Part shown: one piece after another, positions 15,555-29,500 of the stretch
Layout of the letters: every line of letters begins with the position of its first letter
Numbering within the stretch: the stretch's first letter is position 1
Source of the DNA: Chrysopilus asiliformis
Taxonomy: Eukaryota > Arthropoda > Insecta > Diptera > Rhagionidae
Length of the DNA stretch: 64,000 nucleotides
Reading direction: 5' to 3'
Assembly: GCA_964034945.1 (NCBI GenBank)
Contig: OZ035960.1
Span: 102,788,733 to 102,852,732 of the forward strand
Translations under genes and position numbers: made by a program
The notes under the pieces: model-generated
The model's database searches: none
Seen by the model: the letters and a program-made list of their open reading frames with translations, nothing else
Told to the model about the DNA's origin: nothing

Positions 15555-16826
15555 CCAGGGTAAGGGGTAGGGGAAGGAGAAGGAGAAGGAGAAGGAGAAG
15601 GAGAAGGGGAAGGGGAGGGGGAAGGGGAAGGGGAAGGGGAAGGGGAAGGGGAAGGGGAAGGGGAAAGGGAAGGGGAAAGGGAATGGAAGGGGAAGGGGTA
15701 GGGGAAGGGGAAAGGGAAGGGAAAGGGAAAGGGAAAGGGAAAGGGAAAGGGAAAGGGAAAGGGAAAGCGAAAGCGAAAGCGAAAGGGAAAGGGAAAGGGA
15801 AAGGGAAAGGGAAAGGGAAAGGGAAAGGGAAAGGGAAAGGGAAAGGGAAAGCGAAAGCGAAAGGGAAAGGGAAAGGGAAAGGGAAAGGGAAAGGGAAAGG
15901 GAAAGGGAAAGGGAAAGGGAAAGGGAAAGGGAAAGGGAAAGGGAAAGGGAAAGGGAAAGGGAAAGGGAAAGGGAAAGGGAAAGGGAAAGGGAAAGGGAAA
16001 GGGAAAGGGAAAGGGAAAGGGAAAGGGAAAGGGAAAGGGAAAGGGAAAGGGAAAGGGAAAGGGAAAGGGAAAGGGAAAGGGAAAGGGAAAGGGAAAGGGA
16101 AAGGGAAAGGGAAAGGGAAAGGGAAAGGGAAAGGGAAAGGGAAAGGGAAAGGGAAAGGGAAAGGGAAAGGGAAAGGGAAAGGGAAAGGGAAAGGGAAAGG
16201 GAAAGGGAAAGGGAAAGGGAAAGGGAAAGGGAAAGGGAAAGGGAAAGGGAAAGGGAAAGGGAAAGCGAAAGGGAAAGCGAAAGGGAAAGCGAAAGGGAAA
16301 GGGAAAGGGAAAGGGAAAGGGAAAGGGAAAGGGAAAGGGAAAGGGAAAGGGAAAGGGAAAGGGAAAGGGAAAGGGAAAGGGAAAGGGAAAGGGAAAGGGA
16401 AAGGGAAAGGGAAAGGGAAAGGGAAAGGGAAAGGGAAAGGGAAAGGGAAAGGGAAAGGGAAAGGGAAAGGGAAAGGGAAAGGGAAAGGGAAAGGGAAAGG
16501 GAAAGGGAAAGGGAAAGGGAAAGGGAAAGGGAAAGGGAAAGGGAAAGGGAAAGGGAAAGGGAAAGGGAAAGGGAAAGGGAAAGGGAAAGGGAAAGGGAAA
16601 GGGAAAGGGAAAGGGAAAGGGAAAGGGAAAGGGAAAGGGAAAGGGAAAGGGAAAGGGAAAGGGAAAGGGAAAGGGAAAGGGAAAGGGAAAGGGAAAGGGA
16701 AAGGGAAAGGGAAAGGGAAAGGGAAAGGGAAAGGGAAAGGGAAAGGGAAAGGGAAAGGGAAAGGGAAAGGGAAAGGGAAAGGGAAAGGGAAAGGGAAAGG
16801 GAAAGGGAAAGGGAAAGGGGGGAAGG
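15555..16826 (+). repeat. Purine-only tract, mainly (GGGAAA)n
   Basis: The tract begins as GGGGAAGGA variants and becomes an almost pure GGGAAA hexamer run from about 15710 to 16816. The only interruptions are clusters of GCGAAA near 15766, 15848 and 16264. The + strand has no pyrimidines apart from these C's and the few T's in the 5' variants. Conceptual translations (Lys-Gly or Phe-Pro dipeptides) are artefacts. G3 runs spaced by A3 are the ideal spacing for stacked G-quadruplexes, and the mirror-symmetric purine strand could also form triplex. Assembly length may be collapsed or inexact. Confidence 0.97.
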
Positions 16827-16920
16827 AAGAAGTGGTAGGAGGGTGGTAGGTAGAGGGAGGAAGTGGAGAGAGGAGGGGATAAATTACTGATGTTTCGTCA
16901 TACATTGCAATATATACATA

Positions 16921-17433
16921 TCTATATATATAAAAATGGATGTTTGTCTATTTGTCTGTCTGTCTGAGATTACAAAACTCAAAAACTACTGGACCGATTT
17001 TTACGCGGTTTTTTGCAAAATGATCTGTGTTGCCAGAAGCAGGTTTTTAGCTATGTTAGATTTTTAAAATTCGAGAGAGAAGGTCCTGTAAGGATAACGC
17101 AAATGTCCTTTTTCCAATTTTTCTTGAAACAATTGACACTAGGGGGTTTTCGAGGTCGCTGATCGCGAATCCAGTGTTCGATTTTTCAAATGCTAAACGG
17201 AAGGTCCTGTAAAGATAACGGAAATGTCCTTTTTCCAATTTTTCTCGCAAAAATCGGCTTTGGGAGGTTTTCAGGGTTGCTTATCACGAATCTGAAGTTG
17301 GAATTTCAAAATTCGAAACGGAAGGTCCTGTAAGGATAACATTTTTTCCCAAAACTTTTTAAGTTATCTATGGTTTTTTGGCATTCTAAAAGATATACAA
17401 AAAACTTTTAGCTGCCAACGAAGGGTCTGCTAG
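16921..17433 (+). mobile_element. Short non-autonomous Helitron
   Basis: It starts TCTATATATATAAAAATGGA after an A and ends in CTAG followed by T, the Helitron A|T insertion pattern. A hairpin CTAAAAG...CTTTTAG lies about 20 bp before the end. The interior has three degenerate copies of GGTCCTGTAAGGATAACG (17083, 17202, 17323; roughly 120-bp spacing). There is no Rep/helicase coding. Confidence 0.82.
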
Positions 17434-18226
17434 TAATATTATAAATACATACGTTTTAACAGAAGGCAAATCGAAATAAAAAGGGTTGATGTATATTGCG
17501 GCAGAATGTGTCAGAGTCGGAAGTTGCGAATCGACTTGTCATTTGTGTGACAAGTCTATCAGAATCTGGGCGATAATCCACTGTTTTTCCGGATTATTAT
17601 TCAAGTTGTACAGTGCTTAGAGGTGTATTCAGTTTGTGAATAATGTAATGAATGAGGTCTTAAGCTCCATAAGATACACTGTTTGGTTTTGCTCTTTTGG
17701 ATCCCATAAAAGTCAGTGGGTGCGTTTAGTTCAAGGAAAACATAAACCGACATCTCCTTTCGTTGTTCCGACCATCCTGAGCTGTGCTTCGGCATTAAAG
17801 GATTTTCCCCTAAGCTCTGGCTGAAACTATAAAAAAAGAGTCCGGTGCAAAGTTGGCGATTTTTTAAAATATAGCACTGGTCTAAATGCGCTCTTATTTA
17901 GAGAGACTAGAGTGGACATCAGCACTTAATAGACTTTTTTACTGAGTAGGACAGTATATGAACTTAACTTAGGACAGTTTATTAGGCCAGTTAGAACAGT
18001 TTTTTCTTCAGATTACAACAGTCTGTAAACATTTTTCCAGTATATTAAAACAACTAAGACTCCAAATTTTTTTTAACCATCAGACATGAGTTTTTTACTT
18101 ATATTAACCGATTTCAGTTATTTTGACAATTATTCGTAACAATGAATCAAATTTTTAAAGTTTTTCCCGCTCGTTTTTCAGTTTGGTGGCCATTTTTACA
18201 CGTCCCAATATTCACTCTCTAGATTA
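17434..18226. other. Intergenic, nothing recognised
   Basis: A short palindrome ACTTGTCATTTGTGTGACAAGT lies at about 17536. Short frames near 17600-17830 match no family known to me. No gene is supported. Confidence 0.35.
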
Positions 18227-19260
18227 GATCAGGGGTGAGCATGACGGGGCGGGGGGTTCGCTGAAATTACCAATAATTCTGACGCGAGGGTTTTCACTGT
18301 AATAATATCGTCCCTTAATTCTTATCTTGTAACCGATGCCAAATCGTAGTTTTGTGATAGGAAACTTTGGGGGAAAATTGCTTTAAAGTTTGGAGGGAAA
18401 TTGCGGAAAAAGGGGCGACTTTTTTTTGTTTTCTTGTCAAACTATTAATCCTGAAAGGAATTTACGGCAACATATTTTTGTCGCTGCAATATTTTGAGAG
18501 TGACGGGATTTTCAATAATTTCGTTTTCAAAACGTTGTACCACGAAAAACGAAAATTGGATTTGCAAAAAAAAACCTAGATCTGGTTTTTACGTATTACT
18601 CCGTAACTAAGCGTTTTTCGATAGTGGTTCATATAAAAGAAATTGAAGATATTAATATTTGTCATATTTTTGCCTTTCACAAGAACTCCATATCTCGAAC
18701 CGTTATCGAGATTTACCGTTATTCCTAAAAAAATAGTTTTTGGCAGAGCTATGTAAGAAATAAATTAAAAGAAATTATAGTTCCCGCCACTTGTTTTTGA
18801 CCGTCAATTTTTATCTTGATCCGTTCTCGAGATATTCTCATTACAGTATGAAAAAATTGTTTTAAGCAATTTTCGTACAAACTAACGGTTCTTTCGTAGT
18901 GGTTGTCTCGGCTACCAAAAGCGCTAGAACTTTGGGATCTGGCACCTTTGAAAGAGGTTGGTACTTACCGACATAACTACAAAACAAAAAACTTACTTTT
19001 TTAGAACCGCGTTTAAAACAAATGCAAGATACAAACATAATAATAATAGCCACAAATATAATAATATCAAATGATGCATTTGCTTAAGTAAACACAGTCG
19101 CATCGATTGTGAAAAACCGAGTCTCCAGTCTAGCTGGGTCGGTGTTCCATAAATATGTTTCTTGTAGTATGCGCGTCTTAGGTCTTGGTAAAGGCGGTCA
19201 CCCCAAAATGCCTTGGTGGTCCACCGGTCGATCGCGATCGACTTAATGCCCACCCCTGCT
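18227..19260. mobile_element. hAT-type derivative element
   Basis: The ends are CAGGGGTGAGCAT (left) and AATGCCCACCCCTG (right). They are flanked by CTAGATTA at 18219-18226 and 19261-19268 (8 bp, exact). The right subterminal region has GGTCGATCGCGATCGACTT, a palindromic motif common next to the ends of CAGGGGTGGGC-type hAT elements. The interior (18600-18860) contains AACCGTTATCGAGAT repeats shared with family B. A minus-strand open frame at 18993-19253 is part of the non-coding end. Confidence 0.8.
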
Positions 19261-19268
19261 CTAGATTA

Positions 19269-20587
19269 TAGGCTCGGCGATACCTTCCAGCTTAGCAGTG
19301 GTGTTTTGGTACCGTTAACTCTTGACGCTGACATATACTTGAAAAATTAACTTGTATTTAAGTTAAATTTTTATTTTAAACTGACTATTTGGCCCTGTGG
19401 ATTTGAATTCTGCCTTCCTTTGTGACCTTTTCATGCTATAGATTGCAAAATTTTTACATACAACAGAATGACAGTCCACGCTATATTTCATGCATTGATA
19501 GTGTTAAGTCAGTTACACTACAACGACAACACTGAAACCACCTTCCTCCTACGCTATACTAGGTTGATCACTGTTGCTATCCGTGATCCCCATATACGTT
19601 GTAGTTATGCGTGATTATGCGTCTCCCTAAAAAAATGCTCCATATCCACTTGGAATGTCAGAGGAAACAACAAAATACATAGTGTGAGAGTCAGTCATGC
19701 AATGACTAATATTTATTGGCTTCTCCACACAGTTGGCAAAAACCTAATCTTTTCACTTACCTCTAACTCACACCGCCGTTGAAAATTTCTTTAATCAAAT
19801 AAAAATATTTTTTTCTACTTGAAAATTAAAAAAGGAAACATTGAAATTAAAATTATTCTGTTTTTTATTCCATATTGTTTTATTTTTTTTACAGAGAAAT
19901 TCTGTGCTAAGCACAGTTTACTTTTATTCCCTATCAATTAACAAAAGATGTTTTATAATTAAAAAGAGAATATAATGAATATTATATAGATTTCTTTATC
20001 TTTACATAATAATCAAGTTTAAAATTGCCTTTATGAAATAAAATTCGCTTTTATACACTTCATTGCAGCGAAAATATGATTAAACGACTCTTAAATAAAA
20101 GTGAAATAAAACAGAAATCTATTACTGGTGATCTTCAAAAATATAAAATTCATTATTTTACCTTACATTCATTTAAACAAGTTGTAATTTGTGTTTCATA
20201 TAATTATATTTATGTATTTATTTTGTATTACTATTTATTATTAATAATGTTGCCTTCTACTAAGCTTTTAATGAAAATTTATAACTAATCAAATAATAAA
20301 AAAAGATAGTTTGATAGTTTGAAATGAAAAAAAAAAACTTCACATTAATACACATCAATGGCGATATTCGATTGATTTGCTCTGCGACTCTAAAACCATT
20401 TACTCTTCTATATTATTGATTCCGACTGTGTAGATTTTGTACAATTTTTATTTACCATCACTTGACAAAATTGTATCGGATATGACTTTAGTTTTAGAGT
20501 GTTCGGTGGCGTCTATTTAAAAATTTAATACAATCTGAATATGCGAATCGAATTCACCATAAAAATAATTATCAACAGTGACATCCA
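19269..20587. other. 3' flank of woc
   Basis: AT-rich sequence. A minus-strand AATAAA at 20452-20447, about 136 bp past the woc stop, is a plausible polyA site. No other gene is seen. Confidence 0.45.
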
Positions 20588-23500
20588 TTAGCTGGTAAGT
20601 AGCGCAATGTTAATTTCTTTAACCATTTTAACCCGGTGAAGCATTTTGTTGAGGGCTTCCTTGCTAAGCGGTTGCGTTGAATACCAAACCGGTGAGTCGG
20701 GAACGCAGGATCGTTCCGGTTGTAAATAAAAGACATCATTGCGTGTTTTAACACTTTCGGGGCTGAAAATTTACACATTTTATAAAAAAAAACTACAATC
20801 ATAATTTAGTGTAATTCACATACCATTTCGATAGATAGAATTCATACAATTTTACTGGACATCGAAGTGGATTTTCTTCATTTTCTTGTTGTTCGTAGAC
20901 TTTTTTCTTTCGCGGATTTGAATCTAAGGAATTTGCTTAAATATTTTAATCAATCAACTGAGATATGGAGTTTTATTACCTGGACCAGATTGTGGTGGAT
21001 AGAAACGCAGGAGGACATTTCTGGAGCCAGCCGCCTTAGTACCAGCCGGACTTCGTTTCCAATGCTTCATAATGTGTGAAAAGGATAGTTGAGTGTGCTC
21101 TTCAACAGTCTATGAAAGCAGAAAATTCGTGTTTTATAACGAAAATTGTTTTTTGATAAAATCTTCTTACTGTTAAATTAAAATGTTTTGTGTTGAAAAA
21201 CATTAATGTGCTCAATAAAACATGGGGTGAATGCGCTCCCAATTGCTTACATTCCCACAGGTGTTCCTCTTCAACTCGAGTTACAATGTATTCTAAAAAT
21301 CACAACAATAACGAAAAAATTGGTATCATCAAATTTTTAATAAGAATATAGAAGATTAGAGGATCTATTTGTTATATAATTTATGTAAAAAAGAATTTAA
21401 AAAAAACGCCTAGGTGCGGAACCAAACTTCACTAATTACTTTCTTCTACGGAGTATAATATTGTATTCATGAAAAATTTCGACCTCTCAATTTTGCCTAA
21501 AAAACATTTCCCGATCATTCCTGAGTCGATTGGAGTCATATTAAAAAAATGTCTTTCTGTCTGTCAGTCTGTGTACAAGATTTCTCAAAAACTAATAGAG
21601 CTAGCGCCATGAAATTTTATACGCATGTTGGGTCTTGAAATGGGACGATCCTATCAACTTTTGGTGGAAATCCGTTAACCGGAAGTATCCAAAATGGCGG
21701 TTTTTCAAAAATCGCAATTTCGTTTTTCTCGATTTACTCCCAAACTACGCGTTTTTTAGTGGCCTTAAGTATGACAAAACTTGGAGAAAATAAAATTTCC
21801 CACACTTTTGTCTTTAGCTATAACTCGATAACTCAACCCGTTATCGAGATAAACCGTTATTTCCAAAAAAACAGTTTTTTGCGATTATCTCGAAAACTAA
21901 CGGGTTTTTGCTGACTGAATGTATGAAGTGAATTAATGAGAATGGAATTCTGCACAATTTTGTTTTTTACCGTTATTGAGATATTTTCATTAATATGTAA
22001 AAAATCATATGTTTGCGAATAATTTGCAAACTAACGGTTTTTCGACAAATCAGTTAGAAGATTAATTAAAGATGTTAACATTTTCTACATTTTTGCCATT
22101 TACCGTAAATTGATATCTTTTACAGTTCTCAAGTTATCTCAAATTTTGTACGTTTTTGATATTTTTGGATGAACCAACAATTTATTGGGAGGTTGTATTG
22201 GGTTGACAATACGACAGGGCTATAACGTAAATTCACAGGGTCGTAGATTTTGTAGAAGAAAGTTTTGTGTTGACCACAACTGATATTTTTTTCATGCTGT
22301 TGAATCGGCGTGACTTTACAAACTATTTTCTAGAAAATAGGGTGGCTATGAGAAGGGATAACAAGAATAAACAGCAGCGATGTTAACCCCCGTCGCACAC
22401 TTCAACTAAGCTATGCGAGCGAGGCTAGCTATAGTTACATAGCCTAGCTGGGTTAGCTCACCTCGTTGCACACTTGAGCTAAGCTACGCGGCGATATTTT
22501 CGGTAAATACATGCATTTTTCCACTTTATCTGCAGCCATTTTTAAAAATAAATTATTTAACGCGATTGAAAATATTCCGCAAAAGAATTCAATTTTCACG
22601 TTTTCCTTACACTTTTATGTCCACAAAATACTACACTTTTGCAAACACCGATTCTACACTGTATAACGCCGAAAATATTTATATGTGAGTGTCAGCGATG
22701 CCAGCGAAGTCGTTCACGTAGTTGAGGTCTGAACTACGCGAGCGAGCTTAGTCCGCGTCTCCCATGACTACGCGACGTAGTTTCATAGTTTCGCTGAAGT
22801 GTGCGGTCGCCAATGCAAATGTTAAGGATTTTACTTTCAGCGAGAAACTTAGCTCACGTAGTTGAGCTCGCTTACACAGGGACTACATTGACTTTTATTT
22901 CTGGTATACCAACTGGTAAGCCTTTTAGTCGCAATCTGTCAAATTTGTTTGGTGGGCAAATTCTGGTAAAACAGTTCAGTAGGCGAAATGTCAGTGAGCA
23001 GGAAACAACAAATTATGCTTGCCAAAATATTGGCTTTAAAACGTCTAGAAAAGAACTAATCTACCCTTTGCCCTCTCAAATCGACTCTATTGTAATATCT
23101 AGAATGTGTATTCTATTAAAAATTCCTTTTTTCGTAAAATAATGATAAGCTCCCATATATATTTTCTCGAAAATTTAGTTTCCGCCATTTTAATTTGGTT
23201 GCCTGTCAAAATCTGGTATACCAGCGCTGTCTACGAAAATGGTATACCAGCACTGTCTTACCAGAAAAACTGGTAAACCAGATTGGTCCACACTGGCTTT
23301 TTAGCAAACAGTTTTGCTGGTACACCAGAAATAAAAGTCAATGTAGTCCCTGTGTTAGCTGAAGTGTGCGACGGGGGTTAGGCTTAAAATGCCATATTGA
23401 AAGAAACATAAATCCGTCAACGAAAATAAACCCGTCGATGATGAGAGCTAGTATATTTTATTTTGATATCCAGAACTCATTTTTGAGAGTTCAATGTAGG

Positions 23501-26500
23501 AAATAAATTAAGGAGAACAAAATTTCCCACAATTTTGTCTTTTACCGTCGTCGAGATTTTTTCATTAGAAAATGAAAAATTATATTTTTACGAATTCCTT
23601 GCAAACTAACGGTTTATCGGAAGAATAATAAGAAGAAGAATAAAAGATATTAAAATTCTCTACATTTTTGCATTTTATCGTAGACCGTTTTCGAGATAGT
23701 TTAGATTTGGTAAAAATCTAAATGTTTTTGCCAACTAATATTTTATTTGTGGCATGTAGATTTTGTATAAGAAAGTCAGTTCACATCAGATATTTTTAGA
23801 ACATTTTTTTTAAATTTGGGACTATATGAGGCGTTGAGAGCAAGAGTGGCCCAACCCACATGTCAAAATCGTGATTTTTTTTGTGTTTGAATTATTATTG
23901 CGAGTGAGTTTTTAATTAAAATGCAGAAAAGAACATTTCAACATTGAGTAATAAAGTCCACAAAATTTACAGTCAATAATAGTACAAATAAAGTCCAAAA
24001 ATGTACAGTCATAAATAGCACAAAAGTGAAAAAGCTTCAAAAACGCGATTATGTGGCTTGAGCCACTTTTACTCTGATAGCCTCATATAACAAAACAAAA
24101 CAACCGTTTTAGTAATTAAAAACAACCGTCAATTAATCGGCAAATTTTTTTACGAGATAAACAAAGATCTAAAATCAAAGCTCAACTTACGCGAATCATT
24201 ATATAAAATAGAAAATTTCCTAGCGACTTCATCCAAACAATCGGTGAATCGTTCATAGTAGGGATCAGTGAATATGTTGTCTATTCGTCCGTTTTCATAC
24301 AAATATTGTTGAATACCTATAAAAACAACATTTCATTTTAATTATTCACAAAAACTTCAATCCATTTTCCCAAAATTCATCCTTACCTAAAACTAAATAA
24401 TAAATGGTGTCTGGTGCGTATTCACTGCCATTTGGCTTACGAACTTCTTTCACAAATAGACACAACGAATAATTTAATTCGTCGGCCGTTAGTTGAAGTA
24501 ATTCAGATTTGAATGGCTTTCGTCGAATAAGACTCTTCTCTAAATCGGCATTCTTTGTCATCACCCACTGTTTCCATGCATTAACGCCGAATGTATATTT
24601 CAGACACATGTTGGCGTCTGGTTTTTCGGCCGGTTCTTTCGGGATTTCTGGCTCTACGATTGGCTGCAGTTCTGCTCTTCGTTGACGTTTATTCGGTGGC
24701 GTTGTAGACAATCGATTATTACGATTTGTGACTTGTGTTGGAGACATTGATCGTTTCTTGGACCGAATTTGATGGCCACCCATGTGTCTGGAAGGTTAAA
24801 TTTTTATAATTTTCAAAGTAATTTCGTTAAAAGTTTACCTATGCGGATCGACCATCATCATTTGATGGTGATGAAGCTCACTAGTGTCATCATCGTCGTG
24901 TGCAGCATTTTGTGTAATTGTGTTCGTTGTCATAGCGGATTCCAAATCAACAGCAGACGCTGTGCCTGTCGTGTCATCGTATTCTGTTGCCATTTTCAGA
25001 GCCATCTGCAGGACATCCTCACCGAAATTGTTGCTCGTCTCGACTGTTTCTTCGACATAATCTGTGACCGAATTCATATGATCATCATCGGAATCGGAGT
25101 CCGATTCACTTTTCTTCTTCTCCCCGGCCACCATTTCAGCCATCATAAGCAGTTCCGCCTCAAACGGATCAGTTGGCATTTTATCTTGGATTTTCTTGAT
25201 CTCCTTAAGGATTCCATCGGCTGAATTTCGTGTTGTTGGGATGAAAATTGGAATCGGAATTGGTAACGGGATGGGGATTGGAACTGGGAAGGGGGCAGAG
25301 TACATGTACATTGGTTGAGGTACGTAGATTGGAACGGGAATTGGAATGAGACATTTCTTCCCGAATTCCCCTTCCGTCTGGCACTCTGCGTCTAAAGTGT
25401 GTGGCCGAACGGTGAATCCTCGGCTCGTGGTTAACGGTTTGCACATTATTTGCTTGTTGGACATGATTGGGGGCGGTGGGGGGACTGTGACGACTTGAGT
25501 TTTTATTTTTACTTCACCCGCTTGTTTTGAATTCGCGTTTGGCGTATTTACGCCAACGGACCGTTTCGGTGATTTTGAGGACTGTGTTTGGGTGGAGTAT
25601 GCATCATTAGAGTCCATCATCTCATCGTGGAATGATGTCACATCACCAGTAGTTGATCGCCGCGTTGATTTTTTGCCAGTAATCGATGACATGTCCTCGT
25701 CAGTGTCGGGTGCTGTAACTTTTGAACGACCACGTCCTGGTTTTGATTCAGAACAGAGATTTTGAGTTAAAATAATAAATTAAAAAAAGTAATGAATACA
25801 GGCAAAGCTCAATTTATGACCAAGCTAAAATCTAAGCCCTTTGCACAAATCGCGAGATTGTAACAATCGAATGCCCCAAAACAACATGCTGGAAAACGAT
25901 GTTTACGGATTTAATATAAGTTAAAAATATTTTATTTTCGACTACTTTTGTTTATAAAAAAAAACAAATATTTTTAGTATTGCGTAAATCGAGCTTATCC
26001 TGTATTACAAAATATGTTTTTCTAGTTTTTTTCATTTGGAGCTATTCCCGTCTCCCCGAACTTTCTTTTCATTGAGTTTCTTGCTATTAATGGAGGTATT
26101 TTGAGGCCATGCGCTTCAACGCTTCAACCGAAATCCCACTTTCTTCATACCGCCTACCTTGCTATTTTCTAAATCGTTAAAGCAAATTTGATTCGATTTT
26201 CACACTTTTTGGGCTTCCCTTGCCTTACACAAGTAAGCTGGTAAGCATTTTAGTCGCAATCTGTCAAATTTGTTTGTTGGGCAAATTCTGGTAAAAGAGG
26301 CTGTTTGTGCCTGTTTAGATTAGCCGATCCAGGCGCCAGGCATTGAACGAAACTGTCAAAATTACAGGCAAGACGAGGTCAAAATTACAGGCAAGACGAT
26401 TTTGACAGTTTCGTTCAATGCCTGGCGCCTGGATCGGCTAATCTAAACAGCCTCAAACAGTTCAGTAGGCGAAATGTCAGTGAGCAGGAAACAATAAATT

Positions 26501-29500
26501 ATGGTTGCCAAAATATTGGCTTTAAACCTCTGGAAAATAACTAATCTACCCTTTGCCCTCTCAAATCGACTCTCTTGTAATCTTGGAAGGCAAACCATTC
26601 AAAATTCTTTTTCTCGTAAAATAATGATAAGCTCCCATATATCTTTTCTCAAAAATTTAGTTTCCGCCATTTTAATTTGGTTGTCTGTCAAAATATGGTA
26701 TACCAGCGCTGTCTACGAAAATGGTGTACCAGCACTGTCTTGGTAAACCAGAAAAACTGGTAAACCAGATTGGTCCACACTGGCATTTTAGTAAACAGTT
26801 TTGCTGGTACACCAGAAATAAAAGTCAATGTAGTCCCTGTGTAAGCGTCAACGGTACTCATGATTTTTCTCCGATTTCGGCGAAACTAGAGAGCTGTATT
26901 TTTTTTTTCTTCGACTTCGGCGAAACCAGCGAGTTGTACAGACGGTTTTTAATGCCGGATCCACACTCTTGGCGAATTGTTTTCAATTATCTGGGCACCA
27001 ATCATGTATTCCGACGCGTCTCTGTCTTTCGACTTCGACGCAGCTTTTAACTCTTGACTTCGCCACATTTGCAGCTTGAAATTTCGCGGAATCGTCACTA
27101 TGAATCGAAACGTGATTCTGAACTGTCACTCCAGGAAACTTGAAGCTGCTGATATGGCGAAGTCAAGAGTCAAAAGCTGCGTCGAAATCGAAAGACAGAG
27201 ACGCGTCGAGATACATGATTTCAGCCCTGGTCTAAAATCCGGTTTACGATAATGTACATTTTTTATATTTATTTACTCCATTAGGATTTAACAGAATATT
27301 CTATTATGTATAAAATATAATTAGTGTAGCACTAGTGACAGTATAAAAATTACTTAAAGTGCATTGCGATGCTATAACCGTCCGAAAAATATTTTATATC
27401 AAAAATCGGAATTTTAAAACAAATAACTGGATTCAATTTACAAAAAAGCGTCTAACCTGATAGTCAAGACCGTGATTCGCGTACATTTTACGAGAGTGTA
27501 GAGGCGTCATCAGAAATAAAAATTAAACGAGAAATATTTTGGAAAAAAAATGGCCAAAAAATTCAATGAAAATTCGGAGTACCTTTTTTAGGGCAACAAA
27601 ACAAAAAACTCTCCGTCGAGACTCCTCTCCTGTTAAATTTTGAACCGTTCAATCGATTGTAACGCGGTTTTCTGATTAAAATAAAGAATCTCTCAGACAA
27701 GTTGAAAAAATTAGCCCGTCCTCTCCCTTATAGTCTCCTAATATACTGTCTCCCATATTTTTTCTGTACCAATCTTGTTTTTTTTTAAGAATGTTACAGA
27801 TAATTTGGACAAGGTTTCCATAGAAAAAACTAGAAATATTTGACAACTTCTGGAACTTTCCCAAAAAATACTAAAAAAAACTCTCACCTTTCTTGCCAGA
27901 CGCAGTTCCCTTCGTAGTTGAATTCTGTGCTAATGACTGCACATTGGAAATGATTGGAATCACCGCAGATTTCGATCCCTTGCCTCCAGACTTTTTGGCG
28001 TCTTCAGGTTGTGGTGGAACTTTAACCCTTTTAGGAAGACCAGTTGGAACCGGTTGGCTACCAGACTCTGGCAGAGTTGCTGTATCATCAAACGTTAATG
28101 GTGTTCTACCGAATTGACTTTGGAACGTCATAACACACTGATATGTACAAAAGTTCCGCACAGACGCATCCGACATTGTTAAATGATATTGTGGTGTCGT
28201 TTGACGATTGCAATTGTCACATTTCTGTTGACGCATGGAAATTGCATTCAACGATACTCCATATAGCGTTAGGCAATTTGTTGAACAAAGCATTATTTGT
28301 CCTGGGCCGCACTGTTTCTGTATCATATCGAAATTGTACTTCTTGACTTTGCACCATTGGCAGGGTACAATTTTCCGATTTAAAATTATGTAAATATTCA
28401 TACAGATTTTGCAGCAGAAGACGCGACCAGTTTTCTCTTGATAAATCGTGTAGTTCTCGGCGCTTTTCCGTTCGAAGAACTTCATACACATTGTGCACTG
28501 ATCGGGGAAAATATTATTGACGAATTTAAAAGCCGAGAAGCATGGATTCGAACAGAACAAATGCTCACGATTATCCAATTTGATTTCAACACGAACGGGC
28601 TTATCGATATTGCACACGGCGCACATAGAATTATTGGTTTTCTTGCGTGGATTGCAAATATCTTCGTAGTGTTTCATACAGAATTGACTGCAGAAGTCCT
28701 TAAATTGGCTTTTGTCACCGATCGGGGCCAGGAATCCCTCTTTATCCTTTGATATATCTTTCTGACAATACGAGCAAACTTTAAGACCTTTCTTAAAGCT
28801 ATCCAAACATTTCGAGCAACAAAACTGACGAATTTCAAATCCAAACCGCACACAGTATTTCCCTAAGCTTGGCAAACTCACAGATCTGTAGCATGTCGTA
28901 CAGGTAGCACCAACCACATTTTGATATTTTCCGAGGCAGAGTTCATTGCAGAAATCGATCGTCTCCCATTGTAGAGTTCGTTCGCTCAATTCTATGGTGT
29001 TCATACATTGTGCACAACGGCGTAAGAAACTTGCCTCGCGGTCGAGTCGTGCTAATTCCGCTTCTTGTTCACTGCGGGCTACAATCTTTGGTTCGTCCAT
29101 TTGACTTGAGGCGGGGAGTGTGCGTAGATCACGAACTCGAACGGAACGACGTTTTATTCTGTAAGAAAAGTATTAAAAATATTTTACATTTTTTTTTCAA
29201 ATGGTTTTTGTTGTGAAGTTAATTTATTCGGTGTTTAACTTAGTTTCTGCCGCTGATAATTTAGATAGCTTCCAATGGAAAGATATTATATTTACACATC
29301 TCATTTAATACCAGATTGCTTGAGCGCCCTGAAGAAATTTCGAACACGATCCTAAGCTTACTATCGAGAGTTTCGTTTAGGCTATACGTAAACCAAAATT
29401 TCCCTCTTCTTCTTACCCCTCGCCGGTTATCTCCTGAATCGTTAAAGCAATTTTTATCCGGTTTTTACTATTAACCAGGTGCCTTTTTAAGGATAATTTT

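Noticed and set aside
15460..16905. Very long open frames on both strands across the purine tract (Lys-Gly and Phe-Pro repeats)
   Set aside because: A hexamer repeat leaves frames open by arithmetic. There is no start context, splice structure or conserved domain.
18993..19253. Minus-strand frame with DRWTTKAFWG as a possible protein
   Set aside because: It starts at the very edge of the hAT element's inverted end and ends without any domain, so it is most likely non-coding terminal sequence.
24769..25224. Plus-strand frame opposite woc exons 5 and 6
   Set aside because: It crosses a woc intron with conserved splice sites, and its translation shows no domain.
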